A stretch of 64,000 nucleotides of DNA from Halioxenophilus sp033283405 (GCF_033283405.1 NZ_JAWMQR010000009.1:181428-245427); one strand, 5' to 3'. Positions 26,635-35,792 are shown, counted from the stretch's first letter. Notes: generated by a model not told the origin, from the sequence alone. A program made the numbers and translations.

Positions 26635-28899
26635 ATGCAGATAAAAGGCAGTGCAACCTTAGATGGCCAGGATAGTGTCATTGAGGCGCTGCGCTACGAA
26701 AACGAGAAGCTGAAAAAAACCAACCAGGTGTTGATTCAGCGCATCGACCAGGGCTGGGGCAACTCCGCCGAGGCCTACCGCTCGTTTCAAAATGCCGCGG
26801 TGCTGGCCGACCGGGTGAAGGAGCGCTCGTTTAAGCTGCGCAAAACCCTGTTCAAACTGGAAGAGGCCAACCAGACCCTCTCGCAAACGCGCATGGAGTC
26901 GGCGCACTCCCGCCAGCGCCTGCTCGACACCATTGAAAACATCTCCGACGGCATCGTCCTGTTTGACCGCGAACGCCGGCTGGTGCTGGCCAACAGTCAC
27001 TTCTTCGATTTTTGGAAGGGCACCAACGCCCACATAGAACCGGGTATCACCACCTACCGGGACCTCACCCGTCTGGCCAGCAAACACGGCATCTACGACA
27101 GCCAGCTACCCTCGTCCGAGAAGATGATTCAGCGCGGGGCGCACGGCGACTCGGTTATCCGCCTAACCGATGGCCGCTGGCTACAGGTCTCGGAAAGGGC
27201 CACCGCCGAAGATGGCCTGGTGGTGGCTTACAGCGATATCACCGGCCTCAAGCAGAACGAGATTGCCCGCCAGGAGAAGGTGCTGGCCGATCAGAACCGG
27301 CTGTTGCAGTCGATGATCTCCAACCTGCCGTTGGGGGTGATCATGGTCAACGCCGACAACCGAATTGAATCCTTCAACGGCCGTGTGGTGGATCTGTTGC
27401 AGATTGAGGGCGGCCCGGCGTTGGGTCGGGTAAACTTCGCCCAGATGTTGGCGCAGAGCATATTGGCCGGGGTGGATCTGCCCAGCACCGAGTCGATCAG
27501 TAAGGGTCAGCGGGATCTGTTCGACACCGACTACCTGCTCGAAGATGGCCGTATCCTGGCCATCACCTGCCATCTGATTCCCAGTGGCGGTTACGTCTAT
27601 ACCTTTCGCGATGTCACCGAACAGCGGCGCACGGCCGAGGCGTTGAAAAACGCCTTTATGCACATGGAGAAGCGGGTACACGAACGCACGCTGGAGCTTT
27701 CCCAGCTCAACCACCAACTGCTGGTCGAAATTGAAGAGCGGGCCCAGGCCGAACAGGATCTGCTGATTGCCAAGGGCGAGGCCGAGGCGGCCAACCTGTC
27801 GAAAACCAAATTTATTACCGCCGCCAGCCACGACCTGTTACAACCGCTCAACGCCGCCCGCCTGTTTGCCACCGCCTTGCAGGATTTCGACCTGCCGGAG
27901 AAGGTGAGTAAGCTGATCAACTCCCTCTGTTACTCGCTCAGTGATGTTGAGACTCTGCTCGGCACCTTGGTGGATATCTCCAAGCTGGAGGCCGGCATTG
28001 TTGAGCCGGTGCTCGACAACTTCCCCGTCAATGAGCTGTTGCAGAATCTGGCCAACGAGTTTACCCAGCATGCAAAGCGGGCGGGCCTCGGCTTCGACTT
28101 TATCCCCTGTTCCGCCAACGTCTACTCCGACAGCCAGCTGTTGGCGCGCATTCTGCGCAACTTTTTAAGCAACGCCATTCGCTACACCGATCACGGCAAA
28201 CTGCTGCTCGGCTGTCGGCGCCACAAGGAGCAGCTGGAGATTCAGGTGTGGGATACCGGCATCGGTATTCCGGAAGATCAACTGCAGGAGATCTTTCTCG
28301 AGTTCAAGCGTATTGGTGGCCAGAAGCAGCGGGAAGATAAGGGGCTGGGCTTGGGCCTGGCCATTGTCGACAAGCTTTCCGCCGTGCTCGGCCATCAGGT
28401 GGATCTGCACTCGGTGTTGGGCAAGGGGTCGGTCTTTTCGGTCTCTGTGCCCTACGCCAGTGGTGACTTCCAGCAGAGCCAGAACAACAACCTTGACACC
28501 GAGTTGGGCGACCCGCTGGAGGGTAAACGTATTCTGGTGGTCGATAACGACAAGGCGATCTGTCAGGGCATGGCGGTGGTCTTGGAGAGCTGGGGTTGTG
28601 AGGTGGTAACCGCGCTGTCGTTGGATGAGCTGCGCGAGAAGAAACACCTGCTAAGCCCGGCGCCGGATGCGTTGATTCTCGATTACCATCTGGACGACGG
28701 CGATACCGGCTTGCAGGCGGAGCAGATCATTCGTGAAAAATTGAAACGCTCGATTCCGAGCCTGTTTATCACCGCCAACTACAACACCGATCTGCGCCAG
28801 GAGGTGAAAGCCCAGGGCTTTCGTCTGATCAACAAGCCGGTGAAACCCCTGCGTTTGAAATCGGTGCTTAACTTTCTGTTGTCGCCGGCACCCCAGTAG
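26635..28899 (+). CDS. nahK: NahK/ErcS'-like hybrid histidine kinase
   Basis: 754 aa from ATG 26635, which has GGGAG six bases upstream. Domains in order: N-terminal coiled coil (~15-90); two PAS domains (~95-210 and ~220-340, NISDGIVLFDRERRLVLANS and NLPLGVIMVNADNRIESFNG); a linking coiled coil; HisKA with phospho-acceptor His399 in ASHDLLQPLN; HATPase_c (ILRNFLSNAIRYT, GTGIGI-like DTGIGIPEDQ, GLGLGLAIVDKL); and a C-terminal receiver with Asp683 in LILDYHLDDG. There are no TM segments, so it is a cytoplasmic kinase regulated by the partner NosP. The convergent LuxR-type regulator is the natural response-regulator candidate. Confidence 0.9.
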   Translation: MQIKGSATLDGQDSVIEALRYENEKLKKTNQVLIQRIDQGWGNSAEAYRSFQNAAVLADRVKERSFKLRKTLFKLEEANQTLSQTRMESAHSRQRLLDTIENISDGIVLFDRERRLVLANSHFFDFWKGTNAHIEPGITTYRDLTRLASKHGIYDSQLPSSEKMIQRGAHGDSVIRLTDGRWLQVSERATAEDGLVVAYSDITGLKQNEIARQEKVLADQNRLLQSMISNLPLGVIMVNADNRIESFNGRVVDLLQIEGGPALGRVNFAQMLAQSILAGVDLPSTESISKGQRDLFDTDYLLEDGRILAITCHLIPSGGYVYTFRDVTEQRRTAEALKNAFMHMEKRVHERTLELSQLNHQLLVEIEERAQAEQDLLIAKGEAEAANLSKTKFITAASHDLLQPLNAARLFATALQDFDLPEKVSKLINSLCYSLSDVETLLGTLVDISKLEAGIVEPVLDNFPVNELLQNLANEFTQHAKRAGLGFDFIPCSANVYSDSQLLARILRNFLSNAIRYTDHGKLLLGCRRHKEQLEIQVWDTGIGIPEDQLQEIFLEFKRIGGQKQREDKGLGLGLAIVDKLSAVLGHQVDLHSVLGKGSVFSVSVPYASGDFQQSQNNNLDTELGDPLEGKRILVVDNDKAICQGMAVVLESWGCEVVTALSLDELREKKHLLSPAPDALILDYHLDDGDTGLQAEQIIREKLKRSIPSLFITANYNTDLRQEVKAQGFRLINKPVKPLRLKSVLNFLLSPAPQ

Positions 28900-28959
28900 C
28901 ACCGGCTGCGATTTCGCCAAGTGATGCGCGCTGCTCGCTTGGTGATGCGCGCGACGTGC

Positions 28960-29628
28960 TTAGGAGCGGTGCAGGTAGCGGTCGAAGTCGATGGCCGCGG
29001 CGCAGAGTACCGCCTTCATGCGGTTGTGTACCCGCAGCTTGCGCAGAATCGCCGAGACGTGCGCTTTCACCGTGGTTTCGGCGATATTCAACTCGTAGCC
29101 AATCTGTTTGTTTGACTCCCCCATCGCTAAACGCTCAAACACCAGTAGCTGTTTGCGCGTCAGCGACGAGATCACTTCGGCCGATACTTCGTTCTCCGCC
29201 GCTGCATGGCTGCGGTGGCTGCCGCCATTGCGCCGGATAATATCCGGTGGCAGGTAGGCCTGGCCGTCGAGCACCTGGCGGATGGCCTGAATAATATTTT
29301 CACGAGCCATGGATTTGGTGATAAAGCCCACCGCGCCGTAGGTCATGCACTGCAACACCACATTTTTATTCTCTTCGGCGGAGAGAATCAGCACCGGAAT
29401 CTCCGGGTAGTTGCTGCGCAGATTCACAATGCCGTTCAAGCCATCCATACCGGGCATATTGAGGTCGAGCAGCACCAGGTCGAGGTCGTCGTGCTCCTCG
29501 ATATAGGCGACGGCTTCATCCAGGGAGCCCGCCTCCTGAATCACCGCATCGGTGAACTGTTTTTGCGTGGCGTCGCGAATCGCTTCGCGAAACATGGGGT
29601 GATCATCGGCAATCAATAAGTGAATCAT
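28960..29628 (-). CDS. erbR: LuxR/NarL-family response regulator, ErbR/AgmR type
   Basis: 222 aa. The receiver domain (1-120) has phospho-acceptor Asp55 in LVLLDLNMPGMDG, and the C-terminal LuxR HTH (about 155-215) shows SSLTRKQLLVFERLAMGESN, then AETTVKAHVSAILRKL. Regulators of this subfamily (AgmR/ErbR/PedR1) activate pqq, exa/ped and aldehyde dehydrogenase genes in Pseudomonas. It is the promoter-distal gene on the minus strand, 73 bases after the ABC permease, and faces nahK tail to tail. Its own GAGGTAG ribosome site suggests it can also be made independently. Confidence 0.87.
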   Translation of the reverse strand: MIHLLIADDHPMFREAIRDATQKQFTDAVIQEAGSLDEAVAYIEEHDDLDLVLLDLNMPGMDGLNGIVNLRSNYPEIPVLILSAEENKNVVLQCMTYGAVGFITKSMARENIIQAIRQVLDGQAYLPPDIIRRNGGSHRSHAAAENEVSAEVISSLTRKQLLVFERLAMGESNKQIGYELNIAETTVKAHVSAILRKLRVHNRMKAVLCAAAIDFDRYLHRS

Positions 29629-29701
29629 AACGCTACCTCTGCCTTCGTTATTTTTGTGCGCTGGCGCAGTGTTACAAACTTAGCACTCTCCCGGTGCCTG
29701 G

Positions 29702-30511
29702 TCACGGCCTGGCTGCCCGCGGGGCAAGCCCTCGGCTGGGGTTAAAGCCCTTAACGGCGGCCAGGGTGAGCACCGTCGTCACCGCCAGGCAGACCGTCAG
29801 TGCCTGGCCGTTCAACTGGCCGTAGAGGGCGAAGCGCACCAGCTCCACGGCGTGGGTAAAGGGGTTGAAGTGGCTGACGTGGTAGAGCCACTCGCTCGAC
29901 TCGCGCAACTTCCACAGCGGGTAGAGGGCGGAGGAGAGGAAAAAGAGCGGGAAAACCACAAAGTTCATCACCCCGGCGAAGTTCTCCAATTGGCGAATCA
30001 ACGACGACAGCACCAGCCCCAGGGCAGCCAGCATGTAGGCGGCCAGCAGGGCTGCGGGAATCACCGTCAGGTAACCGGAAAGCGGCGGGCGAATCTCAAA
30101 ACACCAGGCGATAGCCAGAAAGGCGGCCACCTGCAACAGGGAGATCAGCGCCAGGGCGAGCAACTTGCTGATCAACACAAAAGCGCGTGGCAGGGGGCTT
30201 AACAGCAGCACCTTCATGCTGCCCATCTCCCGGTCGTAGACCATCGACAGCGACCCCTGCATGCCGTTAAAGAGCAGGATAATGCCAATCAGCCCGGGTG
30301 TGATGTAGACCTCGTAGGTGATGTAGGTCTCGTAGGGGGGGATGATGGCAACCCCCAACACCGCCCGAAAGCCGGCGGCAAATACCGCCAGCCAGAGCAG
30401 GGGCCGCACCAGGGCGGAGAGAAAGCGGCTTTTTTGCAAAACAAAGCGCAGCAGCTCGCGCTGCAAAATACCGGCGAAGCAGTAGCCGTAGCTGGCCAGA
30501 GAGGTGTTCAT
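29702..30511 (-). CDS. ABC-2 type permease of the PQQ-alcohol-dehydrogenase-associated exporter
   Basis: 269 aa with six predicted TM segments and the ABC-2 core IILLFNGMQGSLSMVYDREMG, then KVLLLSPLPRAFVLISKLLA. It pairs with the ATPase encoded just upstream (one-base TGATG overlap). In Pseudomonas ped/exa loci this permease, the ATPase, a beta-propeller and a binding protein always travel together (the pedABC-type genes); an export role in alcohol tolerance has been proposed. The transported substrate is not known from sequence. Confidence 0.88.
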   Translation of the reverse strand: MNTSLASYGYCFAGILQRELLRFVLQKSRFLSALVRPLLWLAVFAAGFRAVLGVAIIPPYETYITYEVYITPGLIGIILLFNGMQGSLSMVYDREMGSMKVLLLSPLPRAFVLISKLLALALISLLQVAAFLAIAWCFEIRPPLSGYLTVIPAALLAAYMLAALGLVLSSLIRQLENFAGVMNFVVFPLFFLSSALYPLWKLRESSEWLYHVSHFNPFTHAVELVRFALYGQLNGQALTVCLAVTTVLTLAAVKGFNPSRGLAPRAARP

Positions 30512-31272
30512 CAGGCGGCCTCCGTCAGTTGATCAAACAGGCTGTTAAGGCTGCCGGCGGCGGAGCCCTGCACCAGCTCCGCCACCTTACCCTGGGCCTG
30601 GCAGCGGCCTCGGTGCAGCACCAGCAGTTGGTCGTCGGCCTGCAGCTCGTCCAACAGGTGGGTAGCCCAGAGCACCGCCACCCCCTCGTCCCGGCAGAGC
30701 TCACGCACATGGCGGTTGAGCTCCCGGCGGCTGGGGATATCCAGGCCGACACTGGGCTCATCCAGCAGCAGCAACCGCGGCCCGTGCAGCAGCGCCCGGG
30801 CCAACTCCACCCGCCGGCGATGGCCGCCATTGAGGCGGCGCACCGGTTGTGTGCGGCACTCGCTCAGGGCAAAGCGCTCCAGTTGCTGGTCGATGGCGCG
30901 GCGGCCGGCCTTAGGCGAGAGGCCGCGCAGGGCGCAGTGGTAGCTGAGGTTCTGCGCCACCGAGAGGTCCAGGTCCAGGGTTGACTGCTGAAACACCACA
31001 CCCAGCTCGGCCAGGGCGTGGCGCGGGTGGCGGGCGAGATCGCGGCCAAACACAGTGATGCGGCCGCCGCCCGGTTTGAGCAGCCCGGTGAGCAGCGCCA
31101 TCAGGGTGCTTTTGCCGGCGCCGTTGGGGCCGAGCAGGGCCAGAAACTGGCCGCTGGGCAGCTCCAGGCTGAGCTCGGCCAGCGCCACCTTTTGCGGATA
31201 GGCAAAGCCGACCCCTTCTATGGCCAGGGCTATCTCGTTGCTGTTTGCTCTGTTCATACTCTGGCTACTCAT
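30511..31272 (-). CDS. ABC transporter ATP-binding protein, PQQ-alcohol-dehydrogenase system
   Basis: 253 aa. Walker A is GPNGAGKST (48-56), Walker B is LLLLDEPSVGLD, and a switch His lies in LWATHLLDEL. The ABC signature is NGGHRRRVELARA in place of the usual LSGGQ, i.e. with LNGGH at the core. It energises the permease encoded by the overlapping next gene. A GGAGGAG site precedes the ATG at 31272. It is part of the operon from the binding-protein gene at 33514 to the LuxR regulator. Confidence 0.92.
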   Translation of the reverse strand: MSSQSMNRANSNEIALAIEGVGFAYPQKVALAELSLELPSGQFLALLGPNGAGKSTLMALLTGLLKPGGGRITVFGRDLARHPRHALAELGVVFQQSTLDLDLSVAQNLSYHCALRGLSPKAGRRAIDQQLERFALSECRTQPVRRLNGGHRRRVELARALLHGPRLLLLDEPSVGLDIPSRRELNRHVRELCRDEGVAVLWATHLLDELQADDQLLVLHRGRCQAQGKVAELVQGSAAGSLNSLFDQLTEAA

Positions 31273-31310
31273 AGTCTCCTCCCCGCTGGCCGCGCTTATC
31301 CAAAACGGGG

Positions 31311-32306
31311 TCAGGGTTTGATGGCCACCCCCCAGGGGTAGCGGCCAACACGAATACTCTTAATTACCCGCAGCTTATCGACATCAATTACCGAGACGTC
31401 GCCGCTGACGCCGTTGGTGGTCAGCAGCCGGCTCTCGTCGCTGTTCAAGGCCAGGTGCCAGACCCGCTGGCCCACCAGCAGGTATTTAATAACCTCCATC
31501 TTGGCGACATCGATCACCGCCACATGGTTGCTGGGGCCGAGGGCGACAAAGGCGTAGCGGTCGTCGCCGGTGAGCTGAATACCCACCGGCTGGATGCGGT
31601 CCCGGTGCACGCCCGGTATCTGAAAACGAAACAGATGCTGCAGGCTGCGCTCGGCAACGTTGAACACCGCCACGGTGCCGCCAATCTCTGATGAGGCCCA
31701 AACAGTGTCGCCCTTGTGGGAGAACTCCACATGGCGCGGGCGCTGGTCGATCAAGGTGCTGTCGACCAGGCTTTGGCTGTCGCTGTCGATCCAGTGCAGC
31801 ATGTTGCTGGTCTCCGAGGTGTTCACCACCCAGCGGCCATCGGGGCTCACCGCCATCCCTTCGGGCTCAACGCCAACATCAATCTGGCTGATCACCGAGC
31901 GGCTTTCGGTGTCCACCACCGTAACCACGGCGGCATCCTCATTGGCGATGTAGAGCAGCCGGTCGTTGGGGTGCAGGGCAAACTGCTCCGGGTCTTCGCC
32001 GGAGGGGAGGTTGGCGATAATGCGGCCACTGGCCACATCCATAATCTGCACCGCATCCGAGTCGCTGGCGCAGATGTAGAGCTTTTTGTAGTCGTGGCTG
32101 AAGGTGATACCGCGTGGGCGCAGGCCAACCTCAATGGTGTTCACCACGCTCAGGGTGTCGAGGTCGATCACCGACAGGGTGTTGTCCTTCTCGTTGGAGA
32201 TATAGGCCACCTCTGCCTGTGTCGCACTGGTGCAGAACAGGGTGTAGGGGAGGGCGATGCTGCTGGCCAGAAGAAGGTTGCGGCTGATGTTAACTAGGCT
32301 CTGCAT
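31311..32306 (-). CDS. Secreted YVTN beta-propeller protein of PQQ-dependent catabolism
   Basis: 331 aa with a signal peptide (about 1-31, LLLASSIALPYTLFCTSATQ). It is built almost entirely of ~42-residue YVTN repeats, seven blades (for example AYISNEKDNTLSVIDLDTLS, LYIANEDAAVVTVVDTESRS, LLTTNGVSGDVSVIDVDKLR). This is the PQQ-dependent catabolism-associated beta-propeller family. It acts in the periplasm, probably as a scaffold or binding partner for the dehydrogenase or the ABC system. It is separated by only two bases from the upstream binding-protein gene. Confidence 0.9.
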   Translation of the reverse strand: MQSLVNISRNLLLASSIALPYTLFCTSATQAEVAYISNEKDNTLSVIDLDTLSVVNTIEVGLRPRGITFSHDYKKLYICASDSDAVQIMDVASGRIIANLPSGEDPEQFALHPNDRLLYIANEDAAVVTVVDTESRSVISQIDVGVEPEGMAVSPDGRWVVNTSETSNMLHWIDSDSQSLVDSTLIDQRPRHVEFSHKGDTVWASSEIGGTVAVFNVAERSLQHLFRFQIPGVHRDRIQPVGIQLTGDDRYAFVALGPSNHVAVIDVAKMEVIKYLLVGQRVWHLALNSDESRLLTTNGVSGDVSVIDVDKLRVIKSIRVGRYPWGVAIKP

Positions 32307-32308
32307 GG

Positions 32309-33514
32309 CTATCCCGCCGCTACCGGTTGGTTCATATGGCAGTGCACCTCGGACTTATCAAAACCCAAGGTATCCAGGGTGGAGACGGGGTGCAGGTAGC
32401 CCTCCTGGGGCGACTGGCTGACCACCGCGTTGGGTTGCACCAGGGGAATGGGCTGGCGCAGCTGGCCGTTCCAGGGGCGGAAGCTCAACCCCTGGCCCTT
32501 AAAGGCGCTCAAATTGAACTGCTCGCTTAACAGGTAGTGATAAACCGCCTCCCGCGCCTGGCTGTGGCTGCGCACCACCGCCTCCTGCAGGGCGCGCATG
32601 GCCAGCCAGGCGCTGTAGTCGGTGGCGTTCATATCGCGCCCGGCGAGCTGTTGAAAGCGGCTCTGCAGCTGCGCCGCCCCCCACTGCTCAATACTCCAGT
32701 GCCAGGCCGTGGGGGTGAGCCCCTGGGTGCCGGCCACCGGCCTGGGCAGCCAGCTGTTGTAGGGCAGGTACTCGCCGATATCCCCCGGCTCATCGGCCAC
32801 CAGGATGACGTCGTAGTCCCGCGCCTGGGTGAGCCGGGGTATCTCTTTTTGCGCCGAGCGGCGCAGGTCGGACTGCGTTTGCCACTGGCGGCGGTCGACC
32901 CATTTGCCGCCAAAGCGTTGGGCGGAACGCTCCAGGGCGGCGGCGAACAGTTGATCCTCCGGCTGCAGGCCAACCACCAGCAACCACTGGTTCCAGCGTT
33001 TGCTGATCAGAAACTGGGCTAGGCCATCGGCCAGCATGGCGCGACTGGGGGCAGTGTGCAGCAGGTAGGCCCGGCAGTCGTCCCGACGCAGGCTGTCGTC
33101 GCTGTTGCCAGCGTTAAAGACCAGGGCTTGGTTAGCTTTCGTCAGGCGTTGCATCAACGCTTTGAGGGTGGCGGTGGGCAGGTCGGCGACGATGTATTGG
33201 TTGCCGGCGGCGAGCCACTGCTCACTGGCGGCCAGGAGCTCGTCCGGGTCGCTGCTGGTGATCGGCGTCAGTTGGTAGAACCAGCCGGTAAAACGGCTGC
33301 TGGTGTTGTTGTCGGCCAACCCTTGGCGGGCACCGGCCAGGCCGCTGTCAGCGGGTTTGGGGCGCAGGTTGGAGAGCACCGGTTTGGCCGGCAGCTGTTG
33401 CTGCAGATAGAGCACGTCGATGGTCACCGGTTCGCCGGCGGCCAGGCTCAGGGGCCAGCTCAATAGTAGCCATACTATCGGCAGCAGTGGTGTAGGTGAT
33501 CGTGACATTATCAT
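32309..33514 (-). CDS. Periplasmic binding protein of the PQQ-alcohol-dehydrogenase ABC system
   Basis: About 401 aa with a signal peptide (SPTPLLPIVWLLLSWPLSLA). It has a type-I periplasmic-binding (branched-chain amino acid receptor-like) fold: VTIDVLYLQQQ, WLLVVGLQPEDQLFAAALER, YDVILVADEPGDIGEYLPY, WHWSIEQWGAAQLQSRF. It belongs to the family found only next to PQQ-alcohol dehydrogenases. I start it at ATG 33514 (33508 is equally possible); the longer frame to 33544 adds ten non-hydrophobic residues before the signal peptide. It is the first gene of the minus-strand operon and is divergent from pedF. Confidence 0.85.
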   Translation of the reverse strand: MIMSRSPTPLLPIVWLLLSWPLSLAAGEPVTIDVLYLQQQLPAKPVLSNLRPKPADSGLAGARQGLADNNTSSRFTGWFYQLTPITSSDPDELLAASEQWLAAGNQYIVADLPTATLKALMQRLTKANQALVFNAGNSDDSLRRDDCRAYLLHTAPSRAMLADGLAQFLISKRWNQWLLVVGLQPEDQLFAAALERSAQRFGGKWVDRRQWQTQSDLRRSAQKEIPRLTQARDYDVILVADEPGDIGEYLPYNSWLPRPVAGTQGLTPTAWHWSIEQWGAAQLQSRFQQLAGRDMNATDYSAWLAMRALQEAVVRSHSQAREAVYHYLLSEQFNLSAFKGQGLSFRPWNGQLRQPIPLVQPNAVVSQSPQEGYLHPVSTLDTLGFDKSEVHCHMNQPVAAG

Positions 33515-33544
33515 TGTTATGGTTGCGTCGGCGGGGCAGGCCAC

Positions 33545-33899
33545 TCGCGCGACGGCTCACTCTCGTTAAAAACTCGCGTGCAAAGTATCCGCGTGGTTAC
33601 AGCATCGGCTTATGCTAAGTGGCGGCTGGCGGGAAGGGTATATGCAAATGGTCGAGTAAAAATAATACTTAAGTACTAACTTTCTCCTCAAAAATGGTGC
33701 AAATAGGGGTGCGAGTGCTATTTACATCCTGGGATTTACTACCTTCGGACTAGTCCGGTTTGACCCCGCACCCTACACCTCGTCGACACCAAAGCAGCAT
33801 TGTTGGCCAGGGTCATTTTGTTAGGATTTTGGCCAATCGGTAGCCATCACGAGCGCCGAATCGAATTAATAAATTGAATAAAGATTTTCGAGGCCGGTT
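33545..33899. promoter_or_regulatory. Divergent promoter region between the ABC operon and pedF
   Basis: 355 bases without a gene. The middle is AT-rich (about 33650-33740) and flanked by GC-rich DNA. A perfect 12-bp palindrome at 33746-33757 is the most obvious operator candidate. Confidence 0.6.
33746..33757. promoter_or_regulatory. Perfect palindrome CGGACTAGTCCG, candidate regulator site
   Basis: A 12-bp perfect dyad lies about 143 bases before the pedF ATG, between two divergent quinoprotein-associated units. NarL/LuxR-type regulators such as the one encoded at 28960 bind short dyads, so it is a reasonable but untested operator. Confidence 0.35.
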
Positions 33900-34355
33900 A
33901 TGCGTAAACTTCCCTACATCCAAGCCAAACACCTGGGCCTGGCCCTGGTTCTCTCACTGCCCTTTGGCCTCACCTTCGGCCATGGCAACGTCACCCCGCA
34001 AGCGGTTAACACCGACACCCTGCCACAGTTAGGCGAAGGTTGGCGGGAAGAGAATCCCTTCCGCGGTAACGAAGAGGCGATTCGCATCGGTTCTTCCGCC
34101 TACAACCAGAACTGCGCCCGCTGCCACGGCCTGGAGGCGATCTCCGGCGGCATCACCCCCGATCTGCGCAAGCTCAACGATGAGCTCGAGTTCACCTCCA
34201 AACAGGAGTCGGACGAGTGGTTCCTGCAGCGTGTGCGCCACGGTGCCGTGGTCGACGGCCGGGTATACATGCCGCCCTTTGAAGGCATTTTGAGCCAGGA
34301 GGCGATGTGGTCTATCCGCTCTTACCTGGATACCCGCAAACTGGAAGAAGAGTAA
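33900..34355 (+). CDS. pedF: Cytochrome c-550 PedF
   Basis: 151 aa with an N-terminal signal peptide (about 1-28). A single haem-c motif CARCH (Cys72, Cys75, His76) follows YNQN, and the likely axial Met lies in VYMPPFEG. It is the periplasmic electron acceptor of the PQQ-alcohol dehydrogenase, functionally like ExaB or XoxG, and matches the PedF family of short c-type cytochromes in ped clusters. A solute-binding-like gene follows 18 bases later and the dehydrogenase lies 1.4 kb downstream: the same order as xoxG-xoxJ-xoxF, but in ped style. Confidence 0.9.
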   Translation: MRKLPYIQAKHLGLALVLSLPFGLTFGHGNVTPQAVNTDTLPQLGEGWREENPFRGNEEAIRIGSSAYNQNCARCHGLEAISGGITPDLRKLNDELEFTSKQESDEWFLQRVRHGAVVDGRVYMPPFEGILSQEAMWSIRSYLDTRKLEEE

Positions 34356-34373
34356 GTCAGCGAGGTGAGTGCC

Positions 34374-35294
34374 ATGCGCATAGCCCACGTTTTAATTGCA
34401 ATAATCAGCGGTTGTTGGTTGTGTGGCCTGGCGGCAGTCAGCCAGGCGCGCAGTTACGATGATGTGATCGCCTCCGGCTACATAGAGTTTGCCGTCTACC
34501 AGGATTTTCCCCCTTACTCTTACGAGCAGGAGGGGCAGCCCCGCGGCATTGATGTGGAGCTCGGCCAGGCGATTGCTCAGGCGCTGGGGTTAACGCCCCG
34601 CTGGCTGTGGCTGACCGCCGACGAGACGGTGGAAGATGATATGCGCAATGCCCTATGGAAGGGCCATATCGTTACCCGCCACAAGGCCGATGTGATGCTG
34701 CGTGCCCCCTACGACCACCAATTCAGCTACGCCATGGATGGCTACGGCCTGCCGCGTAATGACCGGGTGGTGATGACCGCCCCCTACCAGCAGGAGAGCT
34801 GGCAGCTGGTGCGCAACCTGGACAAGATCGGCGCGGTGCGCAACCTGGCGATTTTTCAATACCAGCAGATAGGGGTAGAGATCGACAGCCTGCCCGATAT
34901 TTTTCTGGCGGGCGTTTACCAGGGGCGGCTCACAAAAAATTTGCACCACTACCCAACGGTATTTGCCGCGCTTTCGGACTTTGATACCGGCCAGATAAGT
35001 GCCGTGGCCGGTATGGGCAGCCAGCTGCAGTGGTGGCTGGCCAGGCAACAGCCCAAAAACTTTACCTACGATCTCGACAGTGACGGCCTGGAGGCGATTG
35101 GCAAGTTGCAGTGGGATATCGGCATTGCCGTTAAGCAGGAGTACCGGCAGCTCGCTTACGCCATTGAAGGGGTGATTAACCCGATGATCGAAGATGGCCG
35201 TATGCAGCAGCTGTTTGGCCGATACCACATTGCTTATGAATTGCCCTCGCTGTTTCGAGACGCCCAGGTGCAGGATAGTCTGGCCGACAATTAA
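34374..35294 (+). CDS. XoxJ/PedG-like periplasmic binding protein
   Basis: 306 aa from ATG 34374, with GAGGTGAG just upstream; the earlier GTG at 34365 would lie inside that site. Signal peptide (about 1-28), then a type-II periplasmic-binding (SBP_bac_3) fold: YIEFAVYQDFPPYSYEQEGQ, then PRGIDVELGQAIAQALG, and YAIEGVINPMIEDGRMQQLF. Such proteins sit next to quinoprotein dehydrogenases (MxaJ, XoxJ, PedG) and are thought to help activate or mature the enzyme rather than import solutes; no cognate permease is present. It ends at the terminator at 35337. Confidence 0.87.
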   Translation: MRIAHVLIAIISGCWLCGLAAVSQARSYDDVIASGYIEFAVYQDFPPYSYEQEGQPRGIDVELGQAIAQALGLTPRWLWLTADETVEDDMRNALWKGHIVTRHKADVMLRAPYDHQFSYAMDGYGLPRNDRVVMTAPYQQESWQLVRNLDKIGAVRNLAIFQYQQIGVEIDSLPDIFLAGVYQGRLTKNLHHYPTVFAALSDFDTGQISAVAGMGSQLQWWLARQQPKNFTYDLDSDGLEAIGKLQWDIGIAVKQEYRQLAYAIEGVINPMIEDGRMQQLFGRYHIAYELPSLFRDAQVQDSLADN

Positions 35295-35792
35295 TTGGCC
35301 TCTGAACAACGTTTCTCTTGTTGGTTATTTTTGCTTCGCCGGACTCACCTCCGGCGTTTTTTTATGCAAGTTTTTTATTTTTTATGCACGCTTGTTATTT
35401 TTTACAGCCGTTTTTTTAAATGGGCGCGTTCTCTATTCGGTTGTTCCCCCTTCGTTTTTACCTGCTGTATTCCCCTTTTTTTAATTCACGTTGTCGCTGC
35501 AAAGTGCTGGCTTAGGGGTACTGTTATTTCGCGTTTGGGCTGCACTTAGTGGTGCCAACTTGCATTGGTGGTCGGGGCAAGCAAATTTGCCAGTAGTACC
35601 AAATTGCTACCAAGGAACAAGCCAGACTGTGCCCTTGGTGAATAGTGCTGGGCAGGTAAGTTGGCGAAACTGATCATCGACTCGTAGAGCGCTATAAGCA
35701 CGCTGGCTGCTGCAGTCGTGTGGTTGCGGTGGCCGAGCCAAACCTATAACAGACACCAATAAAAATAGATTATTAAGAGTAGGAGACCTCCT
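35295..35792. other. Gene-free stretch upstream of the alcohol dehydrogenase gene
   Basis: 498 bases: the terminator at 35337-35363, a T-rich low-complexity region to about 35490, then ~300 bases that should hold the dehydrogenase promoter. A direct repeat TACCAA(A/G) occurs near 35600 and 35611. A GGAG site (35780-35783) precedes the ATG. Confidence 0.6.
35337..35363 (+). terminator. Rho-independent terminator of the pedF unit
   Basis: CGCCGGA (35337-35343) pairs perfectly with TCCGGCG (35350-35356) over a six-base loop, followed by seven T. Confidence 0.9.
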
